Positions 14,519 to 23,549 of a DNA stretch of 64,000 bases are shown piece after piece (the first letter of the stretch is position 1; every line of letters begins with the position of its first letter). The stretch is from the NCBI RefSeq assembly GCF_004117835.1, contig NZ_SDSC01000002.1, positions 124,001 through 188,000 on the forward strand, given 5' to 3'. The position numbers and the translations under genes were made by a program. The notes beneath the pieces were generated by a model, which made no database searches, was not told where the DNA came from, and saw nothing but the letters and a program-made list of their open reading frames with translations. Source of the DNA: Macrococcus sp. DPC7161 (GTDB lineage: Bacteria > Bacillota > Bacilli > Staphylococcales > Staphylococcaceae).

Positions 14519-16435
14519 ATGTCAAATCAACAAATTAGTATCAAATTTCCAGACGGAAGTAAAAAAGAATATACAAAAGGAATTCTAGCAAGTGAAGTTG
14601 CAAAATCGATTAGTAATTCTTTATTCAAGGAAGCCATTGTTTGCCGCGTCAATGGAACCTTAGTTGATTTGACCTATCCCATCCATCAAGATTCAGAACT
14701 AAGTTTCTATAACATTAATACAGTTGAAGGTATTGAAGTCATGAGACACTCTGCAGCACACGTTTTAGCCCAAGCAATTAAAAGAATTTATCCAAATTCA
14801 CTATTATCTATTGGACCAGTTATTGAAAATGGTTTTTATTATGATATAGACTTAGATCAATCTATCAGCGAGAGTGACTTAAGTAAAATAGAAAAAGAAA
14901 TGAAAAAAATTCAGAAAGAAAACCTTACATTCATTCGTTCTGAGATATCTTATGAAGAAGCTGAGAATATATTTAAAGATAATTCTTATAAAGTGAATAT
15001 CATAGAAAGCCATAAAGATGAACAACTTTCAATATATCAACAAGGTGAATTTACAGACTTATGTACAGGTCCACACGCACCAAGTACTAAATATGTAAAT
15101 CACTTTAAATTAACAAAAGTTGCAGGTGCTTACTGGAAAGGTGATAGTAATAATAAGATGCTTCAACGAATATATGGTGTAGCGTTTGCATCCAAAGAAG
15201 AACTAGATAATTATTTTGACTTCTTAAAAGAAGCGGATGAAAGAAATCACAGAAAACTAGGTAAGCAACTGAAACTATTCATGTTTTCCGAAGAAGCTCC
15301 AGGGATGCCCTTCTATCTACCAAATGGTCAGTTCATTAAAAATAAAATGGAAGAGTTTTTAAGAGAGATTCAATTAGAAAGAGGATACCAAGAAGTTAAG
15401 ACACCTTTAATGATGAATCAAAGACTTTGGGAAGCTTCTGGACATTGGGATCATTATCATGAAAATATGTATTTTACAAAGGTTGATGACAATGATTTTG
15501 CATTAAAACCTATGAATTGTCCTGGTCATATGTTGATATTTAAAAATGAATTAAAATCTTATAAAGATTTACCACTTAGAATAGCTGAATTTGGACAAGT
15601 ACATCGTCACGAGTTTAGTGGTGCTCTAAATGGATTACTTCGTGTAAGAACATTCTGTCAGGATGATGCACATATATTTGTAATGAAATCTCAAATCCAA
15701 GACGAAGTTAAAAATGTATTAGAACTTATCGATTACCTGTATAACATTTTTGGTTTTGAATATTCAATAGAACTATCAACTCGTCCAGATAAATACCTTG
15801 GAGATTTAAGTCTATGGGAAGAAGCTGAAAAATCATTATCAAATGTTTTAGATAACCTGAATCTCCCATATAGTATTAATGAAGGTGACGGTGCTTTCTA
15901 CGGACCTAAGATTGATATTCATATTAAAGATGCATTAAAAAGAAGTCATCAATGTGCTACTGTGCAACTTGATTTCCAAATGCCTGAAAAATTCGATTTA
16001 ACATACGTAAATGAAAACAATGAAAAAGAACGACCAGTAGTTATTCATCGAGCAATATTTGGTTCACTTGATCGTTTCTTCGGAATATTAATCGAACACT
16101 TTAAAGGGGCATTTCCATTATGGATGTCACCAACTCAAGTGAATCTTATAGGAGTATCTGAAAATAATATTAACTATGTAAAACAAATTCAAAAAGTACT
16201 TGCCCATGAAAACATCAGAGTAAATATTGATAACAGAGACGAAAAGCTAGGTAAGAAAATTAGAGAAAGTCAAATGAATAAAATTCCTTACACTATTGTA
16301 GTGGGTGATGAGGAACAAAATAATAATTCATTATCTGTTAGAAAATACGGTCACTCAGAGAATGTATCAAAAGATATCACAACATTTATTAAGGAATTGA
16401 AAAATGAAATTAATAAAAAAGAATTATTAGTATAA
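14519..16435 (+). CDS. thrS: Threonyl-tRNA synthetase, island-borne copy
   Basis: Full-length 638-aa class II synthetase that charges tRNA-Thr. Domains in order: TGS (1-62); editing domain with HSAAH (His77, His81) and CTGPH (Cys182, His186); catalytic core with motif 2 around GQVHRHEFSGAL; zinc ligands Cys334, His385 and His510; anticodon-binding domain from about 535. All active-site residues are intact. It lies in the island, not in the usual thrS context, and is enclosed with the P-loop kinase by 33-bp direct repeats, so I read it as an accessory copy. Such extra synthetases often give resistance to an inhibitor (as MupA does for mupirocin). Whether a housekeeping thrS exists elsewhere cannot be seen here. 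Confidence 0.93.
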   Translation: MSNQQISIKFPDGSKKEYTKGILASEVAKSISNSLFKEAIVCRVNGTLVDLTYPIHQDSELSFYNINTVEGIEVMRHSAAHVLAQAIKRIYPNSLLSIGPVIENGFYYDIDLDQSISESDLSKIEKEMKKIQKENLTFIRSEISYEEAENIFKDNSYKVNIIESHKDEQLSIYQQGEFTDLCTGPHAPSTKYVNHFKLTKVAGAYWKGDSNNKMLQRIYGVAFASKEELDNYFDFLKEADERNHRKLGKQLKLFMFSEEAPGMPFYLPNGQFIKNKMEEFLREIQLERGYQEVKTPLMMNQRLWEASGHWDHYHENMYFTKVDDNDFALKPMNCPGHMLIFKNELKSYKDLPLRIAEFGQVHRHEFSGALNGLLRVRTFCQDDAHIFVMKSQIQDEVKNVLELIDYLYNIFGFEYSIELSTRPDKYLGDLSLWEEAEKSLSNVLDNLNLPYSINEGDGAFYGPKIDIHIKDALKRSHQCATVQLDFQMPEKFDLTYVNENNEKERPVVIHRAIFGSLDRFFGILIEHFKGAFPLWMSPTQVNLIGVSENNINYVKQIQKVLAHENIRVNIDNRDEKLGKKIRESQMNKIPYTIVVGDEEQNNNSLSVRKYGHSENVSKDITTFIKELKNEINKKELLV

Positions 16436-16440
16436 AAATT

Positions 16441-16472
16441 AAACCCAAAGCTAATATACGGCTTTGGGTTTA
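16441..16472 (+). terminator. thrS terminator
   Basis: Perfect stem AAACCCAAAGC / GCTTTGGGTTT directly after the thrS stop. Confidence 0.85.
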
Positions 16473-16527
16473 CTCATAATTTGGAATATTTATTGGATAT
16501 TTCATTACTAATTTTTCTACATATTAA

Positions 16528-16560
16528 AATAAATTTGACTCGCTAACCCTTCCCAATCCA
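16528..16560. repeat. 33-bp direct repeat, right copy
   Basis: Copy of 13577-13609 with one mismatch. In the kinase frame it would read LDWEGLASQIYF and stop, i.e. the tail of a second kinase gene. It is spliced out of frame onto the truncated methylase. Confidence 0.85.
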
Positions 16561-16986
16561 ACCTAGCCTTCTCTTATCTGGAGATTGATTAAATTCTCCT
16601 TTTTCATTATATCGAACTGCATTTTTTACGCATCTTACTAATAAATATAATAATATAATTGGATCTTGTGAATAATTAAATTCTTTTCTTTTCTTTAAAT
16701 AATAATCTTGGGGATTATCTAGTTGTTCATTCCATAACTTTTCATACACATCTGATACGTACCCTGGAGAATTTATTATTAATTCTAGTAATTCAGCTAA
16801 GGGTTTATTTATTTCATTAATCCAAATATTTTCACTTATCTTATTATAAGAAATTGCCATGGACATCGCTGCCGAACCTGCAAATGGCTCTATAAATCGC
16901 TCTACTCGATTTGGCATAAAATCAATAATCTGATTTGCCAGTTTTCTTTTGCTACCTTGATATGGTATAGCCTGAGGAACTCTCAT
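16543..16986 (-). pseudogene. DNA adenine methylase (D12 class), 3'-truncated
   Basis: The first about 140 residues of a Dam/DpnM-type N6-adenine methyltransferase. It shows IPYQGSKRKLANQIIDFMP at the N-terminus and the SAM-binding motif FIEPFAGSAAM (about residues 33-43). The family normally has about 270 residues with a DPPY catalytic motif in the second half; here the frame runs into the 3' end of a kinase-like gene and stops after RLGWIGKG at 147 aa, so the catalytic motif is missing. Start with AGGAAGTGA is intact. It is most likely inactive. Confidence 0.8.
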
Positions 16987-17134
16987 TATTAGTCACTTCC
17001 TAAATTAAAACAATATTTTTTATAATATTCATTATATATATTCTTATATTTTAAAATATTAAATTTCATAAATTAAGTGATTTTATTTTATAATTATATC
17101 TCTTAAATTTTATTTTTTAGATTCAATCACTCAT

Positions 17135-19741
17135 TTAGTGTCCTTCAAACTTTGTAACATTCTTAGCAGCTATTCCTTTTCTATTAAAATAAGTTTCAAA
17201 AGTTACAACATCTCCTGTATTTAATTTACCTACAGTATTATTCACATGAAAAAAAATATCTTTTCTATTAGAGTTTGCAATGAAACCATAACCTTCATCA
17301 ACTATTTTTGTAATAACCCCTTTATTAGTCTCTGTTATATTTCTAGATAGTGCTTTTGTATCAATAATATACTTTTTAATATTATTATATTTTTCAGGTA
17401 GTATTTCATTTTTATATTTTTCAATATTTGAACGTATCTTTTTAAAATCTGTACTATTTATCCATTTAAGTTGATCATAATATTTCATTATATTTTTTTC
17501 TAATAAATTAATAGCTGAATTATTAAGAGCTAAAAAAGATAAATCTGCCAGTATAGCTAATAAAGTCAATGCATTTTTCCTATCTAAATCTAATGGTTTT
17601 AACTTTTCTATTTCATTTAATGCATTCTCAAGAAGTTCTATTTTAAGATGTATATCTGTTTTAGCTGAAAGAGTCTCTGCTTTCCTTCTATATAATTCGG
17701 CATATGATTTAACCATTAATCTTTTATGTTTTTCTGAATAATCTTGAGATAGCTCTTTTATTTCTTCAAGAATTTCAAAACATTCTTTAAATTTTCCTAA
17801 TCGCATTAAAATTCTGTTTTTTTCAAAGAGAATTTCTAAATTATTAGGTAAATTTCTATCTGCTTCTTCAATTATTTCAAGAGCTCTAGGATAATCTTCA
17901 ACTTTTAATACATAGAAAGTTGAATATAAAAGGGCTACACGTGCTTTATTTTCTGCTTCCATACATCTATTCAGTGCAATATCATAACTTTGCTCTGCCT
18001 TATATATATTATTGTGGTTGCCTTCTATAAATGCCTGTACTTTGTAAACCTCAAAGTAATTCGGTGCGACATTAATTGCTTTATCTAAATACTCTCTTGC
18101 TTTAGTAAGATTTTTATTTTCGAATGCTTGATATAAATAATAAGATGCTATTCGATAATCTTTACTTTCCATAGAATGTGCTAAAGCACGAGGATTAAAT
18201 GAATCATTCTCCTTCATTGTTGTTACCATCTGTAACAATGCATTGAGATCTTTCCTTTTTTTATTTATAAAATAGAAAAATTGGTTGGTAGGGGGATAAA
18301 ATTTAGATAAATAATCTTTAGCCATTTCGTTTAATATATATGTACCTGATCTTAAAGTAACCATATTCGTAGATAACATCTCATTAATTGATTCTCTTAA
18401 CTCTACAGGATCTAAATCTAAATAAAAATCAATTTCTCCGTAACTTAAATCATATTTCTCTATTAAAAATAATTGAAGTATCTGTTTAGAGTTATTACTC
18501 AACTTATCATATACATTGGACATACAAAATTCTATCAAGTCCCCTTTATTAAGTAATAAACTATTTATATCCAAGCCTTTAAATATACTTGTTATAAACC
18601 ATTTTATTGATAGTGGATTCGAGTATAAACTATCCATAACAATTTCTTTAATTTCTGAATGATCTAATTCGTGTAGTTTTAACCCATAATATTTTGATAA
18701 TTCTCTAAAATATGCTGTAGAATCACTCAGACTTAATCCTTCTAAGATATATCTATATTCTAATTCTCCTAAACCATGTCGTGATGTAATCAAAACTTTT
18801 GATTTTTCAGGTATCTTTTTTAAAAAGTCCATAACTTCATTCGTATTTATTGTTTCTAGATTATCAAGGACTAGCAAAGTTTTAAATGAATCTAAAAACT
18901 CTAAAATATTTTCTTCTGAACTTTTTTCATTACTAAAAATCATCTGTTTTTGCATTTCTTCCATTAATTCCGGTATATCTTTTACTGTATTTTCTAAATA
19001 ATTAAACTCGCCTTGAGATAATGTTCTAGTTTTTAGTGTCACCCATAAAACTGCTTCATACTCATTATCAATATCATCTATTAATTCATATAAAACTTTA
19101 ATTGTAAGTGCCGTTTTACCTAATCCTCCATTACCTATAATCGAAACAATTTGATGTTTATTATTTTGCAGTAATTCTTTTAGTTTCTTTATTTCTTTTT
19201 TTCTACCAATGTAACCTGTATCATCAAATTCTGGATTTGGTAAGTTGTGATAGACACTGTCTTTAATATTATTATTATAGTATTTCTTCATTTCAAATAA
19301 TTTTGTAGGGTTTTCATGGATTAAATTCTTTGTTATTTTAGTCTCACTCCAATTAATCCAACCAATTTTATCTGATAAATCATCTAAAAATTCAAATAAA
19401 ATTGCTCTATCTCCAATTTCAAGCGGTCGAGTATGCATAACTCTATTTCTTATAGGTATTAATTTATTAAAGTACTTTTCTAAGTTATTTACTTTTTCGT
19501 TATTCAGTCCTAATTTATAAGGATTCATTTTTATAACTTCAATATAGTCCCCTAAATCGAATTCATTCAACCTTTTTTCTAAAGTATCTGCTGTATTTTT
19601 TGATCTATCCTTAGCTTTTTCTTGTAAGAATTCTGATAAAATAATATCTTCACCAGATAGTATGAATTTTCTTATATCAAACTCTATAGACGAACATATA
19701 GCAAATAATATTATGCGGTTACTAAGATTAAAAGTGGTCAT
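17135..19741 (-). CDS. HEPN-STAND NTPase-TPR-cold-shock domain protein
   Basis: An 868-aa multidomain protein. Residues 1-135 form a helical domain with RNRVMH at 98-103, the RNxxxH motif of HEPN ribonucleases. Residues about 175-450 are a STAND/NB-ARC ATPase: P-loop GNGGLGKT (203-210), Walker B LLVLDNLE (289-296), sensor KVLITSR (315-321), then a winged-helix-like part. Residues about 480-790 are TPR-like helical repeats. Residues about 805-868 form a cold-shock/OB domain with GYGFIANSN and DIFFHV in the places of RNP1 and RNP2. The parts suggest a sensor-switch-effector protein: RNA or target sensing at the C-terminus, ATP-driven assembly and RNA cleavage at the N-terminus. An anti-phage role is inferred. 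Gene is very AT-rich, has AAGGAGAA, and lies 75 bp from rlmH. Confidence 0.75.
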   Translation of the reverse strand: MTTFNLSNRIILFAICSSIEFDIRKFILSGEDIILSEFLQEKAKDRSKNTADTLEKRLNEFDLGDYIEVIKMNPYKLGLNNEKVNNLEKYFNKLIPIRNRVMHTRPLEIGDRAILFEFLDDLSDKIGWINWSETKITKNLIHENPTKLFEMKKYYNNNIKDSVYHNLPNPEFDDTGYIGRKKEIKKLKELLQNNKHQIVSIIGNGGLGKTALTIKVLYELIDDIDNEYEAVLWVTLKTRTLSQGEFNYLENTVKDIPELMEEMQKQMIFSNEKSSEENILEFLDSFKTLLVLDNLETINTNEVMDFLKKIPEKSKVLITSRHGLGELEYRYILEGLSLSDSTAYFRELSKYYGLKLHELDHSEIKEIVMDSLYSNPLSIKWFITSIFKGLDINSLLLNKGDLIEFCMSNVYDKLSNNSKQILQLFLIEKYDLSYGEIDFYLDLDPVELRESINEMLSTNMVTLRSGTYILNEMAKDYLSKFYPPTNQFFYFINKKRKDLNALLQMVTTMKENDSFNPRALAHSMESKDYRIASYYLYQAFENKNLTKAREYLDKAINVAPNYFEVYKVQAFIEGNHNNIYKAEQSYDIALNRCMEAENKARVALLYSTFYVLKVEDYPRALEIIEEADRNLPNNLEILFEKNRILMRLGKFKECFEILEEIKELSQDYSEKHKRLMVKSYAELYRRKAETLSAKTDIHLKIELLENALNEIEKLKPLDLDRKNALTLLAILADLSFLALNNSAINLLEKNIMKYYDQLKWINSTDFKKIRSNIEKYKNEILPEKYNNIKKYIIDTKALSRNITETNKGVITKIVDEGYGFIANSNRKDIFFHVNNTVGKLNTGDVVTFETYFNRKGIAAKNVTKFEGH

Positions 19742-19800
19742 AAATTCTCCTTAATATATAAATATTCTTTACATTATTTTATCATATTTAATAAAATAGC

Positions 19801-19834
19801 ATCATAAAAAACCACATCATTTATGGTAACTTTC
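19801..19834 (-). other. SCC attachment site at the 3' end of rlmH
   Basis: On the minus strand GAAAGTTACCATAAATGATG encodes the conserved end ESYHK and stop of RlmH and runs on as TGGTTTTT. It corresponds to the well-known SCC insertion site. Confidence 0.8.
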
Positions 19835-20296
19835 CCCCCTTATAATCCTAAACGCTCTATAAACTTGTTCAAGCAATATAACTTTCATCATTTGGTGTGG
19901 GAAGGTCATTTTGCTGAATGATAGTGCATAGTTTGATCTGTCCATGACGCTTTGGTGTAGTCCGTTTGATCCGCCGATGATGAATGTGAGGTGGCTTTTT
20001 CCTGTGTTCATTTTTTGTTCGATGTCTTTTGATAATTGTACTGAATCTAGTTGTTTCCCTAATATCTCAAGTGTATACACGTAGCTATCGTCTTTTATTT
20101 TAGACAGTATACGCTGTGCTTCTTTTTCTTTTGCTATCTCGATATCTTTTTCGCTCATATTATCGAAGTCTTTTTCATCTGCTACTTCTATTAATTCCAT
20201 TTTTGTATAAGCACCTAGTCTTTTTACATACTCTTCTACCGCCATTTTCCAATATTTTTCTTTCAATTTACCCACAGTTATAATTGTTATCTTCAT
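19817..20296 (-). CDS. rlmH: 23S rRNA pseudouridine-1915 N3-methyltransferase
   Basis: The 159-aa RlmH (OrfX) protein, a SPOUT methyltransferase acting on 23S rRNA position 1915. The knotted SAM-binding C-terminus is clear: [37 protein letters not shown] and the end [10 protein letters not shown]. Start ATG with AAAGGATG. In staphylococci and macrococci its 3' end is the integration site of SCC elements, and accessory DNA indeed begins right after it here. Confidence 0.97.
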   Translation of the reverse strand: MKITIITVGKLKEKYWKMAVEEYVKRLGAYTKMELIEVADEKDFDNMSEKDIEIAKEKEAQRILSKIKDDSYVYTLEILGKQLDSVQLSKDIEQKMNTGKSHLTFIIGGSNGLHQSVMDRSNYALSFSKMTFPHQMMKVILLEQVYRAFRIIRGESYHK

Positions 20297-20329
20297 TTTT
20301 ATTCATCCTTTCTGTATAACTTATCCTAC

Positions 20330-20550
20330 TTATCCACAGGTTATCAACTTATTCACATTTCACAACCTTATTATATTCATAATTTCCCGATTTTCATTCA
20401 TTTTCGTGTAAAATACCACTGAATATCTATAAAAAAAGATGCCGATTTCACTGGCATCTTTATACATTGTGGATAACTAAAATGTTATACACACAGTTAT
20501 CCCCTGTTATCCACATATTTTTGTGAATTTCTTTACTTTTTTGTGTATAA
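20330..20550. other. DnaA-box cluster between rlmH and walJ
   Basis: Perfect TTATCCACA boxes (either strand) lie at 20330-20338, 20468-20476 and 20507-20515. Variants are TTATTCACA at 20349-20357, TTATACACA at 20485-20493 and 20542-20550. That is six boxes in 220 bp without a gene, 35 kb from oriC. B. subtilis has DnaA-box clusters outside oriC, one of them near its rlmH homologue yydA. Confidence 0.7.
20431..20461 (-). terminator. Terminator of the walRKHIJ operon
   Basis: Stem AAAGATGCC / GGCATCTTT followed by seven T residues on the minus strand, downstream of walJ and inside the DnaA-box cluster. Confidence 0.8.
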
Positions 20551-20615
20551 CTCTAAATTATTTCCCAAATTTAAATTTTTGTTAGGATTATTTCTATTGT
20601 TTTTGATATTTCTGT

Positions 20616-21407
20616 TTATAACGTATGTATTTTCGTCGCTATTTCTTTATCAGTATCACAGATTAACACTTCTTTATTTGTATCTATATCATGTTGATTC
20701 AATATTTGACTCACGTGCATTCTCGCTAAGTCTTTCATATTGTTATCTTGTGATAAATGACTTAAATAAATACGTTTCGTTGATCCTGTAATCACATCAC
20801 TCATGGCATATGCGGCGTCTTCATTGGATACGTGTCCCATATCACTTAATATACGTTGTTTTGTTTTCCATGGATATCTTCCCATTCGTAACATATCCAC
20901 ATCATGATTACTTTCAAACACAAAACAATCTGATCCGTGTATCATCCCTTTCATTCGGTCTGATACATAACCTGTATCTGTTATGATGCTTAATTTCTTA
21001 TAATCATTATTAAAGATATAGAACTGTGGATCTACTGCATCATGTGATACGCTAAATGATTCGATATCAAATCCTGCTATCGATTTGGTTTCATATGGAT
21101 TAAAGATAAACTTTTGATCTAGTGGGATATTTTTATCTGCTTGATGTATACGTTCCCATGTTTTTTCGTTCGCATAGATTGGTAATTTATACTTTCTCGC
21201 TAATACCCCTAAGCCTTTAATATGATCTACGTGTTCATGTGTCACCAATATGCCGTCTAGGTCTTCGATTTTTCGGTCGATTTGTTGAAATAAACCTTCC
21301 ATTTTCTTGCCTGTGAGTCCAACGTCTACGAGTAGTGAACCTTTATCACTCTCAACATACGTCGCATTCCCTGAACTGCCACTTGCAAGTACTGACATTT
21401 TTATCAT
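20616..21407 (-). CDS. walJ: MBL-fold hydrolase WalJ (YycJ)
   Basis: A 263-aa metallo-beta-lactamase-fold protein. The metal motif is [11 protein letters not shown] (HxHxDH), with further ligands in SVSHDA and the later SHLSQDN. YycJ proteins are reported as 5'-to-3' exonucleases linked to mismatch repair; the family is always the last member of the walRK operon. Starts at [14 protein letters not shown]; the second Met is also possible. Confidence 0.92.
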   Translation of the reverse strand: MIKMSVLASGSSGNATYVESDKGSLLVDVGLTGKKMEGLFQQIDRKIEDLDGILVTHEHVDHIKGLGVLARKYKLPIYANEKTWERIHQADKNIPLDQKFIFNPYETKSIAGFDIESFSVSHDAVDPQFYIFNNDYKKLSIITDTGYVSDRMKGMIHGSDCFVFESNHDVDMLRMGRYPWKTKQRILSDMGHVSNEDAAYAMSDVITGSTKRIYLSHLSQDNNMKDLARMHVSQILNQHDIDTNKEVLICDTDKEIATKIHTL

Positions 21408-21441
21408 ATTACCATCTCTTTACTTCTATTTATTCTGTATA

Positions 21442-22233
21442 TTACTTTAATATACGTTGTTCTGGATTCAATGCATCAACATAGTACATCTCAGAATCGC
21501 CATTTTTCTTTAATACTTCTACTTGATAGGTCGGTTTTAATACTTGTCCTCGTACCTCACGTACAATCGAATAATAGCCTAATCGAACAGCACGTACTTC
21601 GTCTCCGCGTTCGATTTCTGCTTGATAATACAATACTTCGAGTGCTTCACGTGCTGGAATGACTTTTTTCTTTTCGTTATTCTTACCGAGGCCTTCTTTT
21701 AAATCTTTTAAATAACTTTGTTTATACTTTGTTATTTCATTGTCTTTGTTATAACTGAATACGATTTGTGCTTTATCATTATTTAAGATTGGAAATTCAT
21801 TATAAAATTGATCAAAATACAATTTTCTATTCTTTCGATCAATACCACTCAATACGTATTCTTTTCCTTTATCGACATCTGTTCCTAACAAGCTTTTTAA
21901 TTTGTTATTAATTTCATTTGGTTCAATGGTTTTTAATTTAATTTTCTTTGATACATTAACCGTTACGGATGTTTTTAAATTATCACCATCTTTATTAAAA
22001 TCATCCTCAGTTTGTGAAAATCCCGCACTTCTTCCTGATACGATATTCATTTTAATATTAAGTACTGATGCCATTTTCGGAATTTTTATGCCTTCTCGTT
22101 CAAAATTGACACGTTCTGATTTTACTTCTTTAATGTTTGACTGTTGTACTTTTTGGTAATAAATAATCCCTAACGCAATGTTGATGATAATGAAGACGAA
22201 GATAAATAATGACGTTGCTCTTTTAAAATCCAT
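21442..22233 (-). CDS. yycI: WalRK regulatory protein YycI
   Basis: A 263-aa membrane-anchored protein: cytoplasmic start MDFKRATS, one helix (about 8-26), then an extracellular domain. YycI binds WalK through its membrane helix together with YycH and tunes its kinase activity. Its start abuts the stop of yycH (both at 22233), and 34 nt separate it from walJ, so the operon is tightly packed. Confidence 0.92.
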   Translation of the reverse strand: MDFKRATSLFIFVFIIINIALGIIYYQKVQQSNIKEVKSERVNFEREGIKIPKMASVLNIKMNIVSGRSAGFSQTEDDFNKDGDNLKTSVTVNVSKKIKLKTIEPNEINNKLKSLLGTDVDKGKEYVLSGIDRKNRKLYFDQFYNEFPILNNDKAQIVFSYNKDNEITKYKQSYLKDLKEGLGKNNEKKKVIPAREALEVLYYQAEIERGDEVRAVRLGYYSIVREVRGQVLKPTYQVEVLKKNGDSEMYYVDALNPEQRILK

Positions 22234-23549
22234 TATAATAACCTCCCGTCTTCATATCGCATCCACTTGCCATCATATTTTACAAACCATGCTGGTTCAA
22301 ATGATAATGTGCTTTGAATTTCAGGGTTCTTTGTTTTAGTCATATAATAGCCAACTAACATATTCGTTACCGATTCAAAGTGATATTTACTTGAGGCCAA
22401 ATGATAACGTACCGCTTCTGATGAAGGTAATGTTTTCACTTCATGTTTTGTTGGTACTGCCACACTAGTAGTGAATAAGCCTCTTCGATATTCATAAGCT
22501 TCTTTATTTCCCCAAATTACATTAATTTCTGATAAATGATTATCGTCAAATACAGGTATACCTTTTAAGAACATTTGATAACTGATTGCACCATCTTCTA
22601 ATACTGTAAAATAGCGATAATCATCCGTAAATCCATTATGATTGTTTACAAAATCGTATGAACTCATTAAATTATCTAACGGTTTTGATTTTTTACGATC
22701 AACTTCAGATAAATTATCGTATTTATACAATGATTTATCTTTTGTCGTAACAATACCCTTGTTAGAGTTATAGATTTTCTCATTTTTCTTTCCATTACGC
22801 TCAATGATACTATCTTTAGACCCTAACACTTCATTATTAAAGTCTTCAGCATTTATCGTTTCAGCTAGATATCTAAATGCTTCTTTGTGATCTGGTTTTG
22901 TAGGTACATAAATACTCGTTTTTTCGTCGGTTGTTTTTTGGTTCGTGATGATTCCCGTATAATTGGTCATTTCTTTTTGTGTAGATTTAACAAAAAGGTT
23001 AAATGTCTTACTATTAATGTTAGTCTTTAATGTAATAACGCCTTTATCATTTGTCAGTAAGTTTATCGTTATCGTTTCTCCTGAATAACTATCAATAATC
23101 ATACGTTCAAACGGTTTCTCAGTATTTGAATCCAATGTGATGTTTAACACTTGAGATAAATAGGTTGTTGTTGGCATGTCTCCTGAGTAATCTAAAATGA
23201 TAAATTTATCTGGATGTCTCGAGAAGAACGTCGCCATATTTTGTCGATCTTTCACTTCAGTAATGCGTGCACTTGTAAGGCGCTGTAAGTATTGAAGTAA
23301 TATTTCTTTCTCCGTTGTACCTTTAATATTATCTTCTGAGTAAGACACCACTTGAAACGGTAAGAATACATTTTTTATACTGTCATTTGTTGTGGGTCTC
23401 GATGTTGGATTGTTTGTTGTAGGTGTTTCTAATCGGTCAAAGTCTGGCCTAAAGTTCCATATTTTATAGGTTAATATCACACTCGATATTACAAGTGCAG
23501 TAAGCAGTAAACCTTTTAATATGCCTCTATACATCCCAATCACCATCAT
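22233..23549 (-). CDS. yycH: WalRK regulatory protein YycH
   Basis: A 438-aa single-pass protein with an N-terminal helix (about residues 11-29) and a large extracellular domain. With YycI it modulates the sensor kinase WalK. It overlaps walK by 23 nt if read from the first Met; the fifth codon onward (MYRGILKG, 23534) is an alternative start that would end the overlap. No strong ribosome-binding site separates the two options. Confidence 0.9.
   Translation of the reverse strand: MMVIGMYRGILKGLLLTALVISSVILTYKIWNFRPDFDRLETPTTNNPTSRPTTNDSIKNVFLPFQVVSYSEDNIKGTTEKEILLQYLQRLTSARITEVKDRQNMATFFSRHPDKFIILDYSGDMPTTTYLSQVLNITLDSNTEKPFERMIIDSYSGETITINLLTNDKGVITLKTNINSKTFNLFVKSTQKEMTNYTGIITNQKTTDEKTSIYVPTKPDHKEAFRYLAETINAEDFNNEVLGSKDSIIERNGKKNEKIYNSNKGIVTTKDKSLYKYDNLSEVDRKKSKPLDNLMSSYDFVNNHNGFTDDYRYFTVLEDGAISYQMFLKGIPVFDDNHLSEINVIWGNKEAYEYRRGLFTTSVAVPTKHEVKTLPSSEAVRYHLASSKYHFESVTNMLVGYYMTKTKNPEIQSTLSFEPAWFVKYDGKWMRYEDGRLL

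Larger units (their letters stand above)
7355..19834. mobile_element. SCC-like genomic island at rlmH, without ccr
   Basis: The right end is the att site in the last codons of rlmH. The left end is an att-like sequence at 7361-7384 that matches the rlmH site at 19 of 24 positions by eye in the same orientation. Between them lie only accessory genes: toxin/immunity debris, membrane proteins, resistance-type enzymes, a second-copy-type ThrRS, a broken methylase and a STAND NTPase. A third, weaker att-like site at 9831-9847 divides it into about 2.5 kb and 10 kb parts. No ccrA/B/C gene is present, so mobility would depend on a recombinase from elsewhere. SCC-type integration at rlmH is established in staphylococci and macrococci; applying it here is an inference. 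Confidence 0.6.
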
